Part shown: in pieces, positions 1-9,500 of the stretch | How the letters are laid out: the number at the start of each line of letters is the position of its first letter | Numbering within the stretch: the stretch's first letter is position 1 | Source of the DNA: Candidatus Krumholzibacteriia bacterium | GTDB lineage: Bacteria > Krumholzibacteriota > Krumholzibacteriia > G020349025 | Length of the DNA: 41,757 nt | Direction: 5' to 3' | NCBI GenBank assembly: GCA_035649275.1 | Contig: DASRJW010000025.1 | Span: 1 to 41,757, forward strand | Position numbers and translations under genes: made by a program | Notes under the pieces: model-generated | Told to the model about the DNA's origin: nothing | What the model saw: the letters and a program-made list of their open reading frames with translations, nothing else | Database searches by the model: none

Positions 1-13
1 GAGGAAGCACCTC

Positions 14-1147
14 GTGGCGCGGCCGCGCGTCGTCGTCGCCACCTTGGCTATAGGCCTCCTCGGTCTCGGCGCCATCCAGCTCTTCACCACCCGCCCTGGC
101 CACGTCCTCCTCGTCCGTGCCGGCTGGCGCGATCCCTTCCTCGAGAGACTCGCGGTGCAGCTGGACGTGGCGCTGGCGGAGCGCTTCGTCTCCATGGGAC
201 TGCTCCGCGCCGATCTCAAGTCACGGCGTCTCGCCGAGGAGCAGGGCAGCGTGCAGGAGTACAGCTTCCGCGCCCCGGCCCACCTGACGCCGACCCAGTG
301 CAATCTCTGGCTCACCCAGAGCGCCATCGCCGCCGGCGCCGAGGTCCTTGCCGCCGAGGAACTGCACACCCAGGGCGGCGAGGTCAGCATCGCCCTCGGC
401 TTCGCCGCGCGCATCACCCATCGCCTCCGCGTGCGCCCCGCATCCCGCACTCCGGAGCGGCCGGTGGCGCGTATCGCCCTCGTCATCGACGATCTCGGCC
501 ACAACTTGAACGACATCGCCGAAGGCATCCTGGATCTCGGTGTGCCGCTGACACTGGCGGTGCTGCCCGATCTGCCGCACAGCGACGACGTCTTCGCCGC
601 CGCGGAGAAGCGGGGTTTGCCTGCGCTCCTCCACCTGCCGATGGAACCGGAAGGCCACGAGAATGCCGGCCGGCACCCGCTGCGGGTGGGCATGGAGGAA
701 GGAGCGATCGACGCCTTGCTGGAGAAGTACCAGCGCAAGTATCCGGGCTTCGTGGGCATCAACAACCACATGGGCTCGCGGGCCACCGCCGATGCCGCCA
801 CGATGGGCGCGCTGAGCGCGGTGCTGGCGCGCCGGGGCCTGCTCTTCCTGGACAGCGCCACCACGGCGCGCAGCGTGGCGTTGCGCGCCGCCCGCGCCCA
901 GGGAGTGTGGAGCCTGCGCAACGACCTCTTCCTCGACACCGACACCAAGTCTGCCACCACCGTGTCGGCGCGGCTCGAGCGGCTGGCCGCCTTGGCGCGG
1001 CAGCGCGGCGTCGCGGTGGGGATCGCGCATCCGCGTCCATACACGTTGGAGGCGCTCCGGGCCCTGGTGCCCCGTTTGCAGGCAGAGGGCATACGCTTCG
1101 TCACGCTGGAGGAGCTGCGCGGCACCCCCAAGCCTGCCACCTCCTGA
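14..1147 (+). CDS. Divergent polysaccharide deacetylase (YibQ/DUF610 family)
   Basis: 377 residues beginning at GTG, preceded by a GAGGA ribosome-binding site at positions 1-5. Residues 5-25 form one hydrophobic segment, so the protein is probably anchored in the inner membrane with its domain in the periplasm. The region from about residue 150 to 370 matches the divergent polysaccharide deacetylase family: an IDD pair (D159, D160), HLPMEP at 207-212, NNHMGS at 250-255 and a late HP at 339-340, the positions expected for metal-binding and catalytic residues of the NodB-like fold. Residues 30-140 are a poorly conserved N-terminal part. The substrate is unknown; a cell-wall or envelope glycan is usually assumed. 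In many diderms this family sits beside cell-division or envelope genes; here it precedes secDF but is separated from it by its own strong promoter. Confidence 0.85.
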   Translation: MARPRVVVATLAIGLLGLGAIQLFTTRPGHVLLVRAGWRDPFLERLAVQLDVALAERFVSMGLLRADLKSRRLAEEQGSVQEYSFRAPAHLTPTQCNLWLTQSAIAAGAEVLAAEELHTQGGEVSIALGFAARITHRLRVRPASRTPERPVARIALVIDDLGHNLNDIAEGILDLGVPLTLAVLPDLPHSDDVFAAAEKRGLPALLHLPMEPEGHENAGRHPLRVGMEEGAIDALLEKYQRKYPGFVGINNHMGSRATADAATMGALSAVLARRGLLFLDSATTARSVALRAARAQGVWSLRNDLFLDTDTKSATTVSARLERLAALARQRGVAVGIAHPRPYTLEALRALVPRLQAEGIRFVTLEELRGTPKPATS

Positions 1148-1161
1148 GCCGCCCGCAGCGC

Positions 1162-1189
1162 TTGACTGCCCCCAGGCGGGCCCTATAAT
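1162..1189 (+). promoter_or_regulatory. Sigma-70-type promoter for secD-secF
   Basis: TTGACT at 1162-1167 and TATAAT at 1184-1189 with a 16-base spacer. The -10 box is perfect and the -35 box matches five of six bases. It lies just after the deacetylase stop and about 145 bases before the likely secD start, so it would give a leader of roughly 140 bases. This is the closest match to the house-keeping consensus that I found in the window. Confidence 0.7.
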
Positions 1190-1334
1190 GGCGGGGCTCT
1201 GACGCCCGGGCGCGCATCCTGGTTCGATCCGGATCCCGCTCCTTCCGTTCGACGACTCAACGCGACGACGGCCGTACGCACCGATGGCCAAGGTGGGCCG
1301 CCGTGCGCCAGTGCTGCGACCGTCGAGAGGACGC

Positions 1335-3068
1335 ATGGACCGCAACCTCACCTTCCGGCTCCTGGTCATCCTTTTCGTCGTCGGTGTGAGCTTGGTCCTG
1401 CTCTACCCGACCTTCCGGTACTTCTCGAAGTACCGGAAGCTGACGCAGGAACAGGTCATGGCTCTCTCCGAGGGTGAGCGCCGCGAGATGCGCTCGGTCC
1501 TGGAGAAGTCGATGAAGCTGGGGCTGGATCTCCAGGGCGGCATGCACGTGGTCCTCGAGCTCGACCGCGGCAGCGTCCGCGAAGCCGATGCCCGGGACGC
1601 CCAAGATCGGGTCATGGAGATCCTCTCCACCCGGGTGGACCAGTTCGGGGTCACCGAGCCCACGCTGTCGCGGCAGGGAACCGACCGCATCATGGTCCAG
1701 CTCCCAGGGGTGGAGGATCCGGAGCGGGCGAAAGGCCTGCTGGGCGACGTGGCACAGCTGGAGTTCCGCTTCGTCCGCGATCCCCAGGACATCGTCAAGG
1801 CGGTGCAGGCCATCGACGCCGTCCTCGCCTCGGAGGCGGCCACCGACACCACGCACACCGCCGCGACTCCCGGCGACACGACGCAGGCCGCCACCAAAAC
1901 GCCCGGGAGCGCCGCCGCCACCGACACCGCCGCCGCCGAGGCCGCGGACTCGCTGCAGCTGCCCGAATTGCCCAGCGTCAAGGCCGCCGCCGAAAAGCCG
2001 GGTAATTCTTTCAGCAGCCTCTTCGTCACCCTGCAGTTCGGTGCCCTCTACGTTCCCGACGATGGCTTCCGCGTGCAGCGCGTGCGGGAGCTCTTGGCGG
2101 ACAGCCGCGTCCGCGCCGCCATCGCCAGCGCGGTGCCGCGGGCCGAGTTCCTCTGGAGCAGCGAATCGGATCTGCACACCCAGGACGGCGTGCCCGTGCG
2201 TCTCCTCTATCTCGTCGGCACGGAGAAAGAGCTCACCGGCGAGTTCCTGCAGGATGCGCGCACCGGTCCCGACCCGGACCGTCCGGGCTCGATGCTCATC
2301 AACTTCCGTCTCGATCGCCGCGGCGCCCGCACCTTCTCGCGCCTCACCGCGGACCACGTGGGCAAGCAGCTCGCCATCATCCTCGACAGCGTGGTGAAGT
2401 CGGCGCCGAGCATCCGCAACCGCATCCCCAACGGCGAAGGACAGATCAGCGGCTCCTTCACGGACCAACAAGCCCGGGACCTGGCCATCGTGCTCCGCGC
2501 CGGCGCTCTGCCGGTGACGCTCACCATCGTGGAGGAACGCACCGTGGGTCCGACGCTGGGCAGCGATTCCCTGCGCCGGGGACTGATGGCGGGGGGCGTG
2601 GGGCTCGGCCTCAGCATCGGCTTCTTGGTGGTCTACTACCAGCTCTCCGGTCTGGTGGCGGCGCTCGGGCTCGCCGTCAACCTTCTCATCACCCTCGCCG
2701 CCATGGCGACCCTGCGGGCGGCGCTCTCGCTCCCCGGCATCGCCGGCCTCGTCCTGGCGGTGGCCATGGCGGTGGACGCCAACGTGCTCATCTTCGAGCG
2801 CATCCGTGAGGAGCTGCGCAAGTCCAAGACCGTGGCCGCCTCCATCGAAGCCGGCTACAAGGGGGCGCTCTCGGCCATCGTGGACTCCAACCTGACCACG
2901 CTCTTCGCCGGCATCGTGCTGCTCTACTTCGGCACCGGCCCGGTGAAAGGTTTCGCGGTGACGCTCTGCATCGGCATCACCACCTCCATGTTCACGGCCC
3001 TGTTCGTCACGCGCTTCGTCTTCGACCTCTTCACGCGCCGTCGTCGCCTGGAGAAACTGAGCATCTAG
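1335..3068 (+). CDS. secD: Protein translocase subunit SecD
   Basis: Inner-membrane protein that works with SecF to drive late, proton-motive-force-dependent steps of Sec export. The start at 1335 is preferred because GAGAGG lies just upstream at 1325-1330; an in-frame ATG at 1284 would add 17 residues but has no visible ribosome-binding site. The 577 residues show an N-terminal membrane segment, the GLDLQGG motif near residue 63, a periplasmic P1 region and a C-terminal block of about five membrane helices including AMAVDANVLIFERIREE. An Ala/Thr/Asp/Pro-rich stretch at about residues 165-225 interrupts the periplasmic part and looks like a disordered insertion not present in typical SecD. 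The gene is followed by secF after 25 bases. Confidence 0.95.
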   Translation: MDRNLTFRLLVILFVVGVSLVLLYPTFRYFSKYRKLTQEQVMALSEGERREMRSVLEKSMKLGLDLQGGMHVVLELDRGSVREADARDAQDRVMEILSTRVDQFGVTEPTLSRQGTDRIMVQLPGVEDPERAKGLLGDVAQLEFRFVRDPQDIVKAVQAIDAVLASEAATDTTHTAATPGDTTQAATKTPGSAAATDTAAAEAADSLQLPELPSVKAAAEKPGNSFSSLFVTLQFGALYVPDDGFRVQRVRELLADSRVRAAIASAVPRAEFLWSSESDLHTQDGVPVRLLYLVGTEKELTGEFLQDARTGPDPDRPGSMLINFRLDRRGARTFSRLTADHVGKQLAIILDSVVKSAPSIRNRIPNGEGQISGSFTDQQARDLAIVLRAGALPVTLTIVEERTVGPTLGSDSLRRGLMAGGVGLGLSIGFLVVYYQLSGLVAALGLAVNLLITLAAMATLRAALSLPGIAGLVLAVAMAVDANVLIFERIREELRKSKTVAASIEAGYKGALSAIVDSNLTTLFAGIVLLYFGTGPVKGFAVTLCIGITTSMFTALFVTRFVFDLFTRRRRLEKLSI

Positions 3069-3093
3069 AGGCCCTCGGCCGCGGATCGGACCC

Positions 3094-4071
3094 ATGCTGA
3101 CACTGATCAAGGAAACGAGCTTCGACTTCATCGGCCGCCGCAAGATCGGCTTCATCATCTCCCTCGTCACCTTGGTGATCGGCCTGGGCTCGATCGCCTT
3201 CCGCGGCGGCCTGCGGCTGGGGGTGGAGTTCACCGGCGGCGTGCAGCTGGAAGTGGCCATCGCCGGGACCACGGCCGCCGACATCGCCGGCATCCGTACC
3301 GCGGTGAGCGCCGCGGGCTACGACAACCGCAGCATCCAGCGCGTCGTGTCCGGCGACCGCGCCTCTTTCCTCATCCACTTGCCCACCACGGAGGCCGCGA
3401 CGAGCGCAGCCAGCGCCGGCGCCGAGGCCGCTCGTACCGTGGCGGCCACCAGCGCCGACGCCATCTTGCAGGCGCTGCGCCAGCATTTCCCCGACAAGAC
3501 CGTGACGCTGCTCTCCCTCGATTCGATCGGGCCGAAGGTGGGAAGCGAGCTGCGGCTGGCGGCGCTGCAGGCGGTGTTGCTCTCCATCCTGCTCATCTTG
3601 ATCTACATCGCCTGGCGTTTCGAGTGGCTCTTCGGCGTCGCCACGGTCATCGCCCTCTCCCACGATCTGCTCCTCACCCTGGGGCTCTTCTCGCTCTTCA
3701 ACAAGGAAGTGTCGCTCTCCATCGTCGCCGCCTTCTTGACCCTGGCGGGTTACTCGGTCAACGACACCATCGTCATCTTCGACCGCATCCGCGAGGAGCT
3801 GAAGCTCAAACAGCGCCGCGAGAGCGTGGACAACATCTTCAACGGGGCGATCAACAAGACTTTGTCCCGGACGCTCCTCACCAGCACCACCACGATGCTC
3901 GTGCTCATCTCCTTGCTGTTCTACGGCGGCGACGTCATCTACGACTTCGCCTGGGTGCTGGCGATCGGGATCGTCGTCGGTACCTACTCTTCCGTCTTCG
4001 TCGCCGCGCCGCTGGTGATCGAGTGGTATCACCGCACGGCCAAGGCGGAGACGGAGCGCGTGAGCGCCTAG
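3094..4071 (+). CDS. secF: Protein translocase subunit SecF
   Basis: Partner of SecD in the Sec export machinery. The 325-residue protein has an N-terminal membrane helix, the LGVEFTGG motif characteristic of SecF near residue 45, and a C-terminal block of about five helices with the conserved segment GYSVNDTIVIFDRIREEL. The periplasmic head has an Ala-rich extension at about residues 95-120, a milder version of the insertion in SecD. Spacing to secD (25 bases) and to the following DUF456 gene (18 bases) supports one transcript from the promoter at 1162. Confidence 0.95.
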   Translation: MLTLIKETSFDFIGRRKIGFIISLVTLVIGLGSIAFRGGLRLGVEFTGGVQLEVAIAGTTAADIAGIRTAVSAAGYDNRSIQRVVSGDRASFLIHLPTTEAATSAASAGAEAARTVAATSADAILQALRQHFPDKTVTLLSLDSIGPKVGSELRLAALQAVLLSILLILIYIAWRFEWLFGVATVIALSHDLLLTLGLFSLFNKEVSLSIVAAFLTLAGYSVNDTIVIFDRIREELKLKQRRESVDNIFNGAINKTLSRTLLTSTTTMLVLISLLFYGGDVIYDFAWVLAIGIVVGTYSSVFVAAPLVIEWYHRTAKAETERVSA

Positions 4072-4089
4072 AGTTTCCGGTCGCTGCCC

Positions 4090-4611
4090 ATGCCCGATGC
4101 CCTCGTCTCTTTGGCCAAAGCCTTGCTGCTCGCCGGCGGCGCCGCGGTGTTGCTGCTGCACGCCTTCGGCCTGCCGGCCAACTGGATCCTCCTCGGCCTC
4201 GCCGCACTCTATGGTTTGCTGACCCACTGGCACCCCGTGGGCGCATGGACCCTGGTGGCGCTGGCGGCGCTCGCGGGCTTGGCCGAAGGGCTCGAGTTCG
4301 CCGTCGGCGTCGGCTTCACGGCGAAGCGCGGCGCCACCCGCGCCGGCGTCCTCGGCTCCTGCCTGGGCGGTTTCGCCGGCGGCCTCGCTCTCGCGCCCGT
4401 GGTGCCGCCTCTCGGGGCGCTGGCGGGTGCTTTCCTCGGTTCGTTCCTCGGGGCGGTGGTGCTGGAATACCGAGCCCGGCGGCAGCTGGACCAGGCGTTG
4501 CGGGCCGGCAAGGCCGCTTTCATCGGCCGCGTCCTCGGCGCCTGCGTGAAAACCCTGTGTGGCCTGTGGATGTGGTGCGTTCTGGCCTACCGGATCCTCT
4601 TCGCTTCCTGA
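4090..4611 (+). CDS. DUF456 family membrane protein
   Basis: 173 residues, nearly all hydrophobic, with about four to five predicted membrane helices. The pattern GLPANW near the start, a central E-(x)-G-V-G-x-x-x-K-R-G-A segment and Gly/Ala/Pro-rich later helices fit the DUF456 family, whose function is unknown. It is probably translated with secD-secF, which is suggestive of an envelope role but no more than that. The stop lies 10 bases from the stop of the convergent kinase gene, leaving no room for a separate terminator. Confidence 0.75.
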   Translation: MPDALVSLAKALLLAGGAAVLLLHAFGLPANWILLGLAALYGLLTHWHPVGAWTLVALAALAGLAEGLEFAVGVGFTAKRGATRAGVLGSCLGGFAGGLALAPVVPPLGALAGAFLGSFLGAVVLEYRARRQLDQALRAGKAAFIGRVLGACVKTLCGLWMWCVLAYRILFAS

Positions 4612-4621
4612 AATCCGGGAG

Positions 4622-5974
4622 TCAGGCGGTGCGCCGGCGGCCGTTGGGGCGCCGCGGACCCTGCAGGTTCCTGCCGCACCAGGCGCAGAAATCCCAGTAA
4701 TCGCTGGCCACGGAAGTGCTGCAGTGGGAGCAGCGGTCGAGCAGCCGCCGACTGCGCCAGGGGCGCCGGCGCGCGTTGCACCAGGGACAGCGCTGCATGT
4801 GCGGCAGCAGGCGCACCTCGCCGCAGCGGCTGCAGCGCCCACCATAGTGCGGATCGCGACTCGGCACGGTGGAGATGTGGGCGAAGCGCGGGCCGTAGCA
4901 CCAAGCGCAATAGCTCCAATCCTCGTGCACCCCGTGCTCGCAACGATGGCACACCTGGGGGAAGCGGGTGATGCCGGTGAAGGAGTTCTTGCGATAACCG
5001 CACCACGGGCAGACGCGCATGAACTCCGAGACCGCCCCGGAGCAGCGGTGACAGCGGAACGCCAGCTGCAGGTGCCGACCGTAGCGCGTTTCGAACTCGT
5101 GCTGTCGGTACGCCCGCCACGACAGCCGCCGCGGCCGCGTTTCCTCGGCGACCTCGCCGTTGGCCACGCCGGGCACGGCAGCGTGCACGGCGCGCAGCAT
5201 GCTTTCGGCATCGCGGTAGCGATGTTCCAGATCGAAGCTCGCAGCGCGACGAATGACGCGCGCCAGCGCCGGCGGCACCCGGGCCATGAACAGTTCGTTG
5301 CGCTCGAAGGGCCAGCGCAACGGCCAGCGCGGCAAGGTGCGCGTCACCATCTCGTAGAAGACCAGGGCCAAAGCGAAAAGGTCGGAAGCGAAGGTCGGCC
5401 GCCCGTAGGCTTGCTCCGGGGCGCGATAACTCGGCGTGCCGGTCGCGGTCGTGTGAGTGACCGGACGGTCCATGAGACGGGAGACGCCGAAGTCGGAGAT
5501 CTTCACCCGGCCGTCCCGCCACACCAGGATGTTCTCGGGCTTGATGTCGCGATGGATGATGCCGTGGGCGTGGGCGCACGACAGCCCCTGGAGGACCTGG
5601 TCGAGCACGTGCACGGCGTAGCGCACCGGGCGCTGGCGCGCGAAGGCCTCGAGGAGCGTCCGTTCCCCCAGCTCGGAGATCATCACGAATCGATCCCCCA
5701 GGATCTCGGCGGTCTTGAGACGCACGATGTTCTTGTGGTCCAGCCGCGAGATGACCCGGACTTCGTGGCGGAAAACGTTCTGGCTCAGTTCCGGCAGGGG
5801 CTGGGCGAAGACCTTGAGCGCCACGTGCACGCCCTCGACGGTGTCGTAGGCTCGGTAGACGCGCGCGAAGGCCCCCGCACCGAGGAGCTTCTCGACGCGG
5901 TACTTGTGCAGCATCTCGCCGCGACGGAGAGGCGCCGTGGCGCCCCGGGTTCTTGCCGATGCGTGTGCGGGCAT
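4622..5974 (-). CDS. Serine/threonine protein kinase with four C-terminal zinc ribbons
   Basis: 450 residues from the chosen ATG at 5974; a second possible start at 5914 (MLHKYRVEKLLG) would remove 20 residues. Residues 25-265 are a Hanks-type kinase with all key elements: glycine loop GAGAFARVY, ATP-binding lysine K54, HRDIKPEN with catalytic D143, DFG at 161-163 and APE at 185-187, so it should be active. Residues 308-433 hold eight C-x-x-C knuckles (C308, C322, C342, C356, C381, C396, C415, C430 begin them), which pair into four zinc ribbons each about 18 residues from knuckle to knuckle. I see no membrane segment, unlike most bacterial PknB kinases, so it is probably cytosolic. The ribbons may bind nucleic acid or protein partners; this is inference. 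A PP2C phosphatase at 29.1 kb is a plausible antagonist. Confidence 0.9.
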   Translation of the reverse strand: MPAHASARTRGATAPLRRGEMLHKYRVEKLLGAGAFARVYRAYDTVEGVHVALKVFAQPLPELSQNVFRHEVRVISRLDHKNIVRLKTAEILGDRFVMISELGERTLLEAFARQRPVRYAVHVLDQVLQGLSCAHAHGIIHRDIKPENILVWRDGRVKISDFGVSRLMDRPVTHTTATGTPSYRAPEQAYGRPTFASDLFALALVFYEMVTRTLPRWPLRWPFERNELFMARVPPALARVIRRAASFDLEHRYRDAESMLRAVHAAVPGVANGEVAEETRPRRLSWRAYRQHEFETRYGRHLQLAFRCHRCSGAVSEFMRVCPWCGYRKNSFTGITRFPQVCHRCEHGVHEDWSYCAWCYGPRFAHISTVPSRDPHYGGRCSRCGEVRLLPHMQRCPWCNARRRPWRSRRLLDRCSHCSTSVASDYWDFCAWCGRNLQGPRRPNGRRRTA

Positions 5975-6029
5975 GGACGTTTTCGAGTTCGCTGAGGGGT
6001 GAACGCGCTCTGTGGCGCGGCACCGATCC

Positions 6030-6035
6030 ACTATA
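6030..6035 (-). promoter_or_regulatory. Possible -10 box for the zinc-ribbon kinase
   Basis: Read on the minus strand this is TATAGT, five of six matches to TATAAT, about 55 bases before the kinase start. No recognisable -35 box lies at the proper distance, so this is a weak call. Confidence 0.3.
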
Positions 6036-6050
6036 CCCGATCCCGCCGCG

Positions 6051-6089
6051 CTGGCGGCGTCCTGGTGCGCTAGACTGAGGCGCCGCCAG
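6051..6089. repeat. 9-bp inverted repeat between divergent genes
   Basis: CTGGCGGCG at 6051-6059 and its exact complement CGCCGCCAG at 6081-6089 flank a 21-base spacer that contains TAGACT. The right arm ends at the ribosome-binding site of the DUF4783-like gene (GGGAGGG, 6090 onwards). It could be an operator for the divergent pair or a hairpin in the leader of the plus-strand gene. Confidence 0.45.
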
Positions 6090-6103
6090 GGAGGGTAGGT
6101 TCC

Positions 6104-6559
6104 ATGCGCACCTGGCTCCGCCTGCTCCGGATCCCCTGGCTGCTGCTGTGCCCCTGGACCCCGCTGCTCGCCGCCCCCGGGCCGGAGGCGGCGGAGCCGT
6201 CCGCGGTCTTCGACAGTCTCGAAGCGGCGTGGGGGCGGGGCGACGTCCGGGGCGTGGTGGCGCTCCTGGGGGAGCGCAAAGTGTCGATCGCGTTGCCGGA
6301 GCTGGAGCCGGCAGCGGGAAGCTTCTCGCCCCGTCAGAGCCGCTGCATCCTGGAAGCGCACTTCGCGCGCCACCGCGTGCTGCAGTTCCAGTTCCTCGAT
6401 CGTCGCCCGCCCGATGCCGGCCGGCCGCTCGCCGTGGCTCTCGCCATCCGCCGGTACCGCGCCCTGGGCAGCGGTCCGGTGCTGCAGGATCGGGTTCTGG
6501 TGATGCTCGTGCGCGAAGAGTCCCGCTGGGTCCTCGGTGAGATCACCGCCCTGCGCTGA
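6104..6559 (+). CDS. Small secreted DUF4783-like protein
   Basis: 151 residues with a typical signal peptide (MRTWLRLLRI followed by a Leu/Pro-rich core, cleavage probably near residue 24 after LLAA). The mature part has the layout of the DUF4783/SnoaL-like fold seen in FCB bacteria: a helix with V-F-D-S-L-E-x-A-W-x-x-G-D, a segment on Leu-Gly-Glu and Val-Ser-Ile-Ala-Leu, then a second helix (CILEAHFARH) and C-terminal strands ending VLGEITAL. Function is unknown. A strong GGGAGG ribosome-binding site precedes the ATG. The large sensor kinase follows after 26 bases and may be co-transcribed. Confidence 0.6.
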   Translation: MRTWLRLLRIPWLLLCPWTPLLAAPGPEAAEPSAVFDSLEAAWGRGDVRGVVALLGERKVSIALPELEPAAGSFSPRQSRCILEAHFARHRVLQFQFLDRRPPDAGRPLAVALAIRRYRALGSGPVLQDRVLVMLVREESRWVLGEITALR

Positions 6560-6585
6560 CGCGGGAGAATGCAGCTCCAGACGAC

Positions 6586-9500
6586 ATGCAACCACGATTC
6601 CTGAGCATCGCCGCCGGCTTGGCCGCCGCCCTCGGACTCCTGCTGGAGGCTGGAGGAGCGTGGCCGCACGACCGTGCGCCTGCGGCCTGGCACTGGCTCT
6701 TCTTGGCCGCGGCGGCCGCTGCACTCCTGCAGCTCGGGCTGCGACGAGACGGCAGTGCGGCCGCGCGTCTCCGCCGCCTCGCTTGGCTCGTGCCCGTCGG
6801 GCTCGGTCTGCTCCTTCCTTCCCTCCTGCGCACGACACCGACGGAAGCGTGGCTCGCCCGAGGGGATGCACGCCTGCAGCGTCGCTTCGAAGTGCTGCGT
6901 GCCCGCGTTCTCGGACTCGAAGCGAGCGCCCGAGCGCTGGGTGACTCCGCCTTGACCCTGGTGGATTCCATCCCCGTCGCTGCCGGTCCGGAAGCGCGGG
7001 TGCGGCTCTTCGACGCTCTCGAGGCGATGCAGCGCGTGCGCCCGGCGGCAGCTCCCGCCGCACCCAGCGTGCGCCTGTTCGACGCGCGCGGACAGCTGCT
7101 GGCCTGGGCCGGCACCACCCATTCCGGGGCGAGCGGCGTGCGGCTCACCTTCTTCGCTCCCGGGCCGCGAGAGATCTACTTCCGCCGTTCCGGCGCCGGC
7201 ATCTTCCTCGTCTACGACCGGCAAGACGGCCGCGATGACGCCACCCCCGCCGATTCGGTGCACACCCCGCGCGTGCTGGTGGAGATCCCGATGTCGAGTT
7301 TCGGACGGCCACGGGGCGAGCCCGTCGCGAGTCGGGCCGGCGACGACGACGCGGTGGAATGGAACTATGAGGCCCGTCTGGTGCCGCCGTATCTGACGCA
7401 AAAGGACATCGAAATCCACGGCGACCCGGAGCGCGGTCTGCAAGGGGACTTCGTCATCCGCGGCGCCGACGGCGTGCCGCGCCTGCTCGGGCGCCTGAGC
7501 GCTCCTCCTCGTGACGACGAAACACTCCTCCAAGCGTCCCGCGAGCGCCGGATGCAAGCATGGCTCGTGCTCGTCGCCCTCGGCCTCGGCGCCTGGGCGG
7601 TGTGGAGCGAGACGGCGCGGCGGGCGCCCTGGGGATCGCTGTGGGACCGTCCGTGGCCGCTCCTCGCGGGACTGTGGATGGCGCGCCTCCTCCTCGGCTT
7701 CTTGCATCTGCCCTCACCCTCCCTGCAGGGGCCCGGGGTGCTGCAACCCGCCGCCTTCGCCATGGATGGTTTCTTCGGCGTCTTGCGCACGCCTCTCGAT
7801 CTCCTCCTCACCGCCCTGGTGTTGCTGGCGAGCGCCGCTCTCCTTTTCGTGCAGCGTTTGCGCCGCCAGACGCGCCACCCGGAAGCCGCGCCCGCGGGCA
7901 CGCTCCGCACCCTTCTCGGGTTGCTGGCGGCAGCCGCCAGCACCGTCCTCGCTGTCCGCCTCGCTGTCGCTGCGGCGGTGCGCGTGGCCCAGAACACCAG
8001 CCTGCCGCTCCTCGGCACCGCGCTGGACTTGCAATCGCCGCCGGCGCTCTGCCTGCACGCAGCGCTGCTTGCCGGTCTGGCAGCGCTCCTGCTCCTAGCG
8101 CTGCTCCTCGTCGCCAGGCTGACCCCACCGCGCCCGCCGCGCTGGCTCCTGGCCCTGGCCGCCGCCGGTGTGGCCCTCGCTCTCGGACTGCAGTCGTTGC
8201 CGCTCGCCGCGCTCGTGGGCATCGTGGTGCTCTGGGGCGGCGCGCGCCTGCACGCTCTCTTCCTCGACGAGCGCTTCACCAGCTTCAGCCTGGCGACGCT
8301 CGTCCTCGTGGCGCTGGCCGCGACGCTCACCAGCGAAGCCCTGCAGGGCGAGGACTTCCACGCCCGGGAAGAACACGTTCTCGCCCGCGCCGATGAAGTG
8401 CGCCGGCTCGTCGACGAAGAGCGGCCTTTCGTCTTGAAGCACGTGCTGCAGGACTTGGAAGCCGAGGCGAACCTGCTCGAGGAGCTGACCCCGGGGGACG
8501 CCACCGCCAGCGCCAGCGCTTACGAGATCTGGTCGGGAAGCTTGCTGCGAGGTCTGTCCTGGCCCTGCCAGGTACGGGTGTACGACGAGCTGGGCCAGCT
8601 CGCCAGCGAGTTCTCCATTGGCCTGCCGTACCCGCCGGAGCTGCCTACCCTGGACAGCCGCGAGCGCGCCAGCATCACCGGGGCGCACATCGAGCAGACC
8701 GAGATCGAAGCGCGCTCCGTGGGCGTGGTGCGTTTGTACCGCGGCTCCTTGCCGGTGCACGCCGGTCGTCTGGGACAGCTGCGTGGCTACGTGGTGATCG
8801 ACCTCCCCTTCGCGCACGAGAGCCTCGTCCTCGCCGCGAACCCGCGCCTGAGCCCTCCCGAGCTGCTGCAGGCCGGTAGCGGCAGGGGCGTGGGACCGCG
8901 GGTCGGGGAAGCGCAGCTCTACCTCCTCGCCTGGTTGCAGGGGGGGTTCGTGAGCGAGAGCTCCACGCCCTATCTCGAGGTGGGAGAACCGCTACGCGAC
9001 GCCGGCCCGGCGCATGCGGGCTGGAAGCGCCTGCGTCTCGCCAACGGCGCCTATTTGGCGACGGAGATTCCCGCCGGGGAACGCACCTTGCTCGCCGGTT
9101 TCCATCTGCTCTCGCCGCTCGAGCGCCTGCTGCAGTGGACGCAGATCGCCGCCCTCGATTTCGCCGGCGCCGTCGCCGTGCTCCTGGTGCTGATGGGACT
9201 GGGGCGCAGCCGCGCCGCGGCGCGGGCGCTGCCGGCGCTCCTGGTCCCCAAGCGCCTGGGATTCCAGCAGAAGCTCATGGGGGCGTTCCTGGTGGTGGCG
9301 CTGCTGCCGAGCGTCGTCGTGTCGTTGGCGACGCAGCGGATCATGGCGGAGCGCAGCAAGAGCCGTAATCGCGACGTCGCGGTGGACAAGGCGCGCGCCG
9401 CCGAGGCGGCGCTCACCAACGTGGTGCGCCGCGAGCTGCAGAGCGTTCTCACCAGCGAATACGTCGAATGGTACCTGCGCAACGCCACCTGGTACATGAC

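Noticed and set aside
1216-1234. tRNA-like T-loop sequence GGTTCGATCC in the secD leader
   Set aside because: No acceptor stem or cloverleaf can be drawn in the about 50 bases available, and the flanking arms do not pair as a T stem.
3031-5211. Long minus-strand reading frame across secF, DUF456 and the kinase
   Set aside because: Shadow frame of high-G+C genes; the translated product is Arg/Ala/Gly-rich without any motif, and it overlaps well-supported genes.
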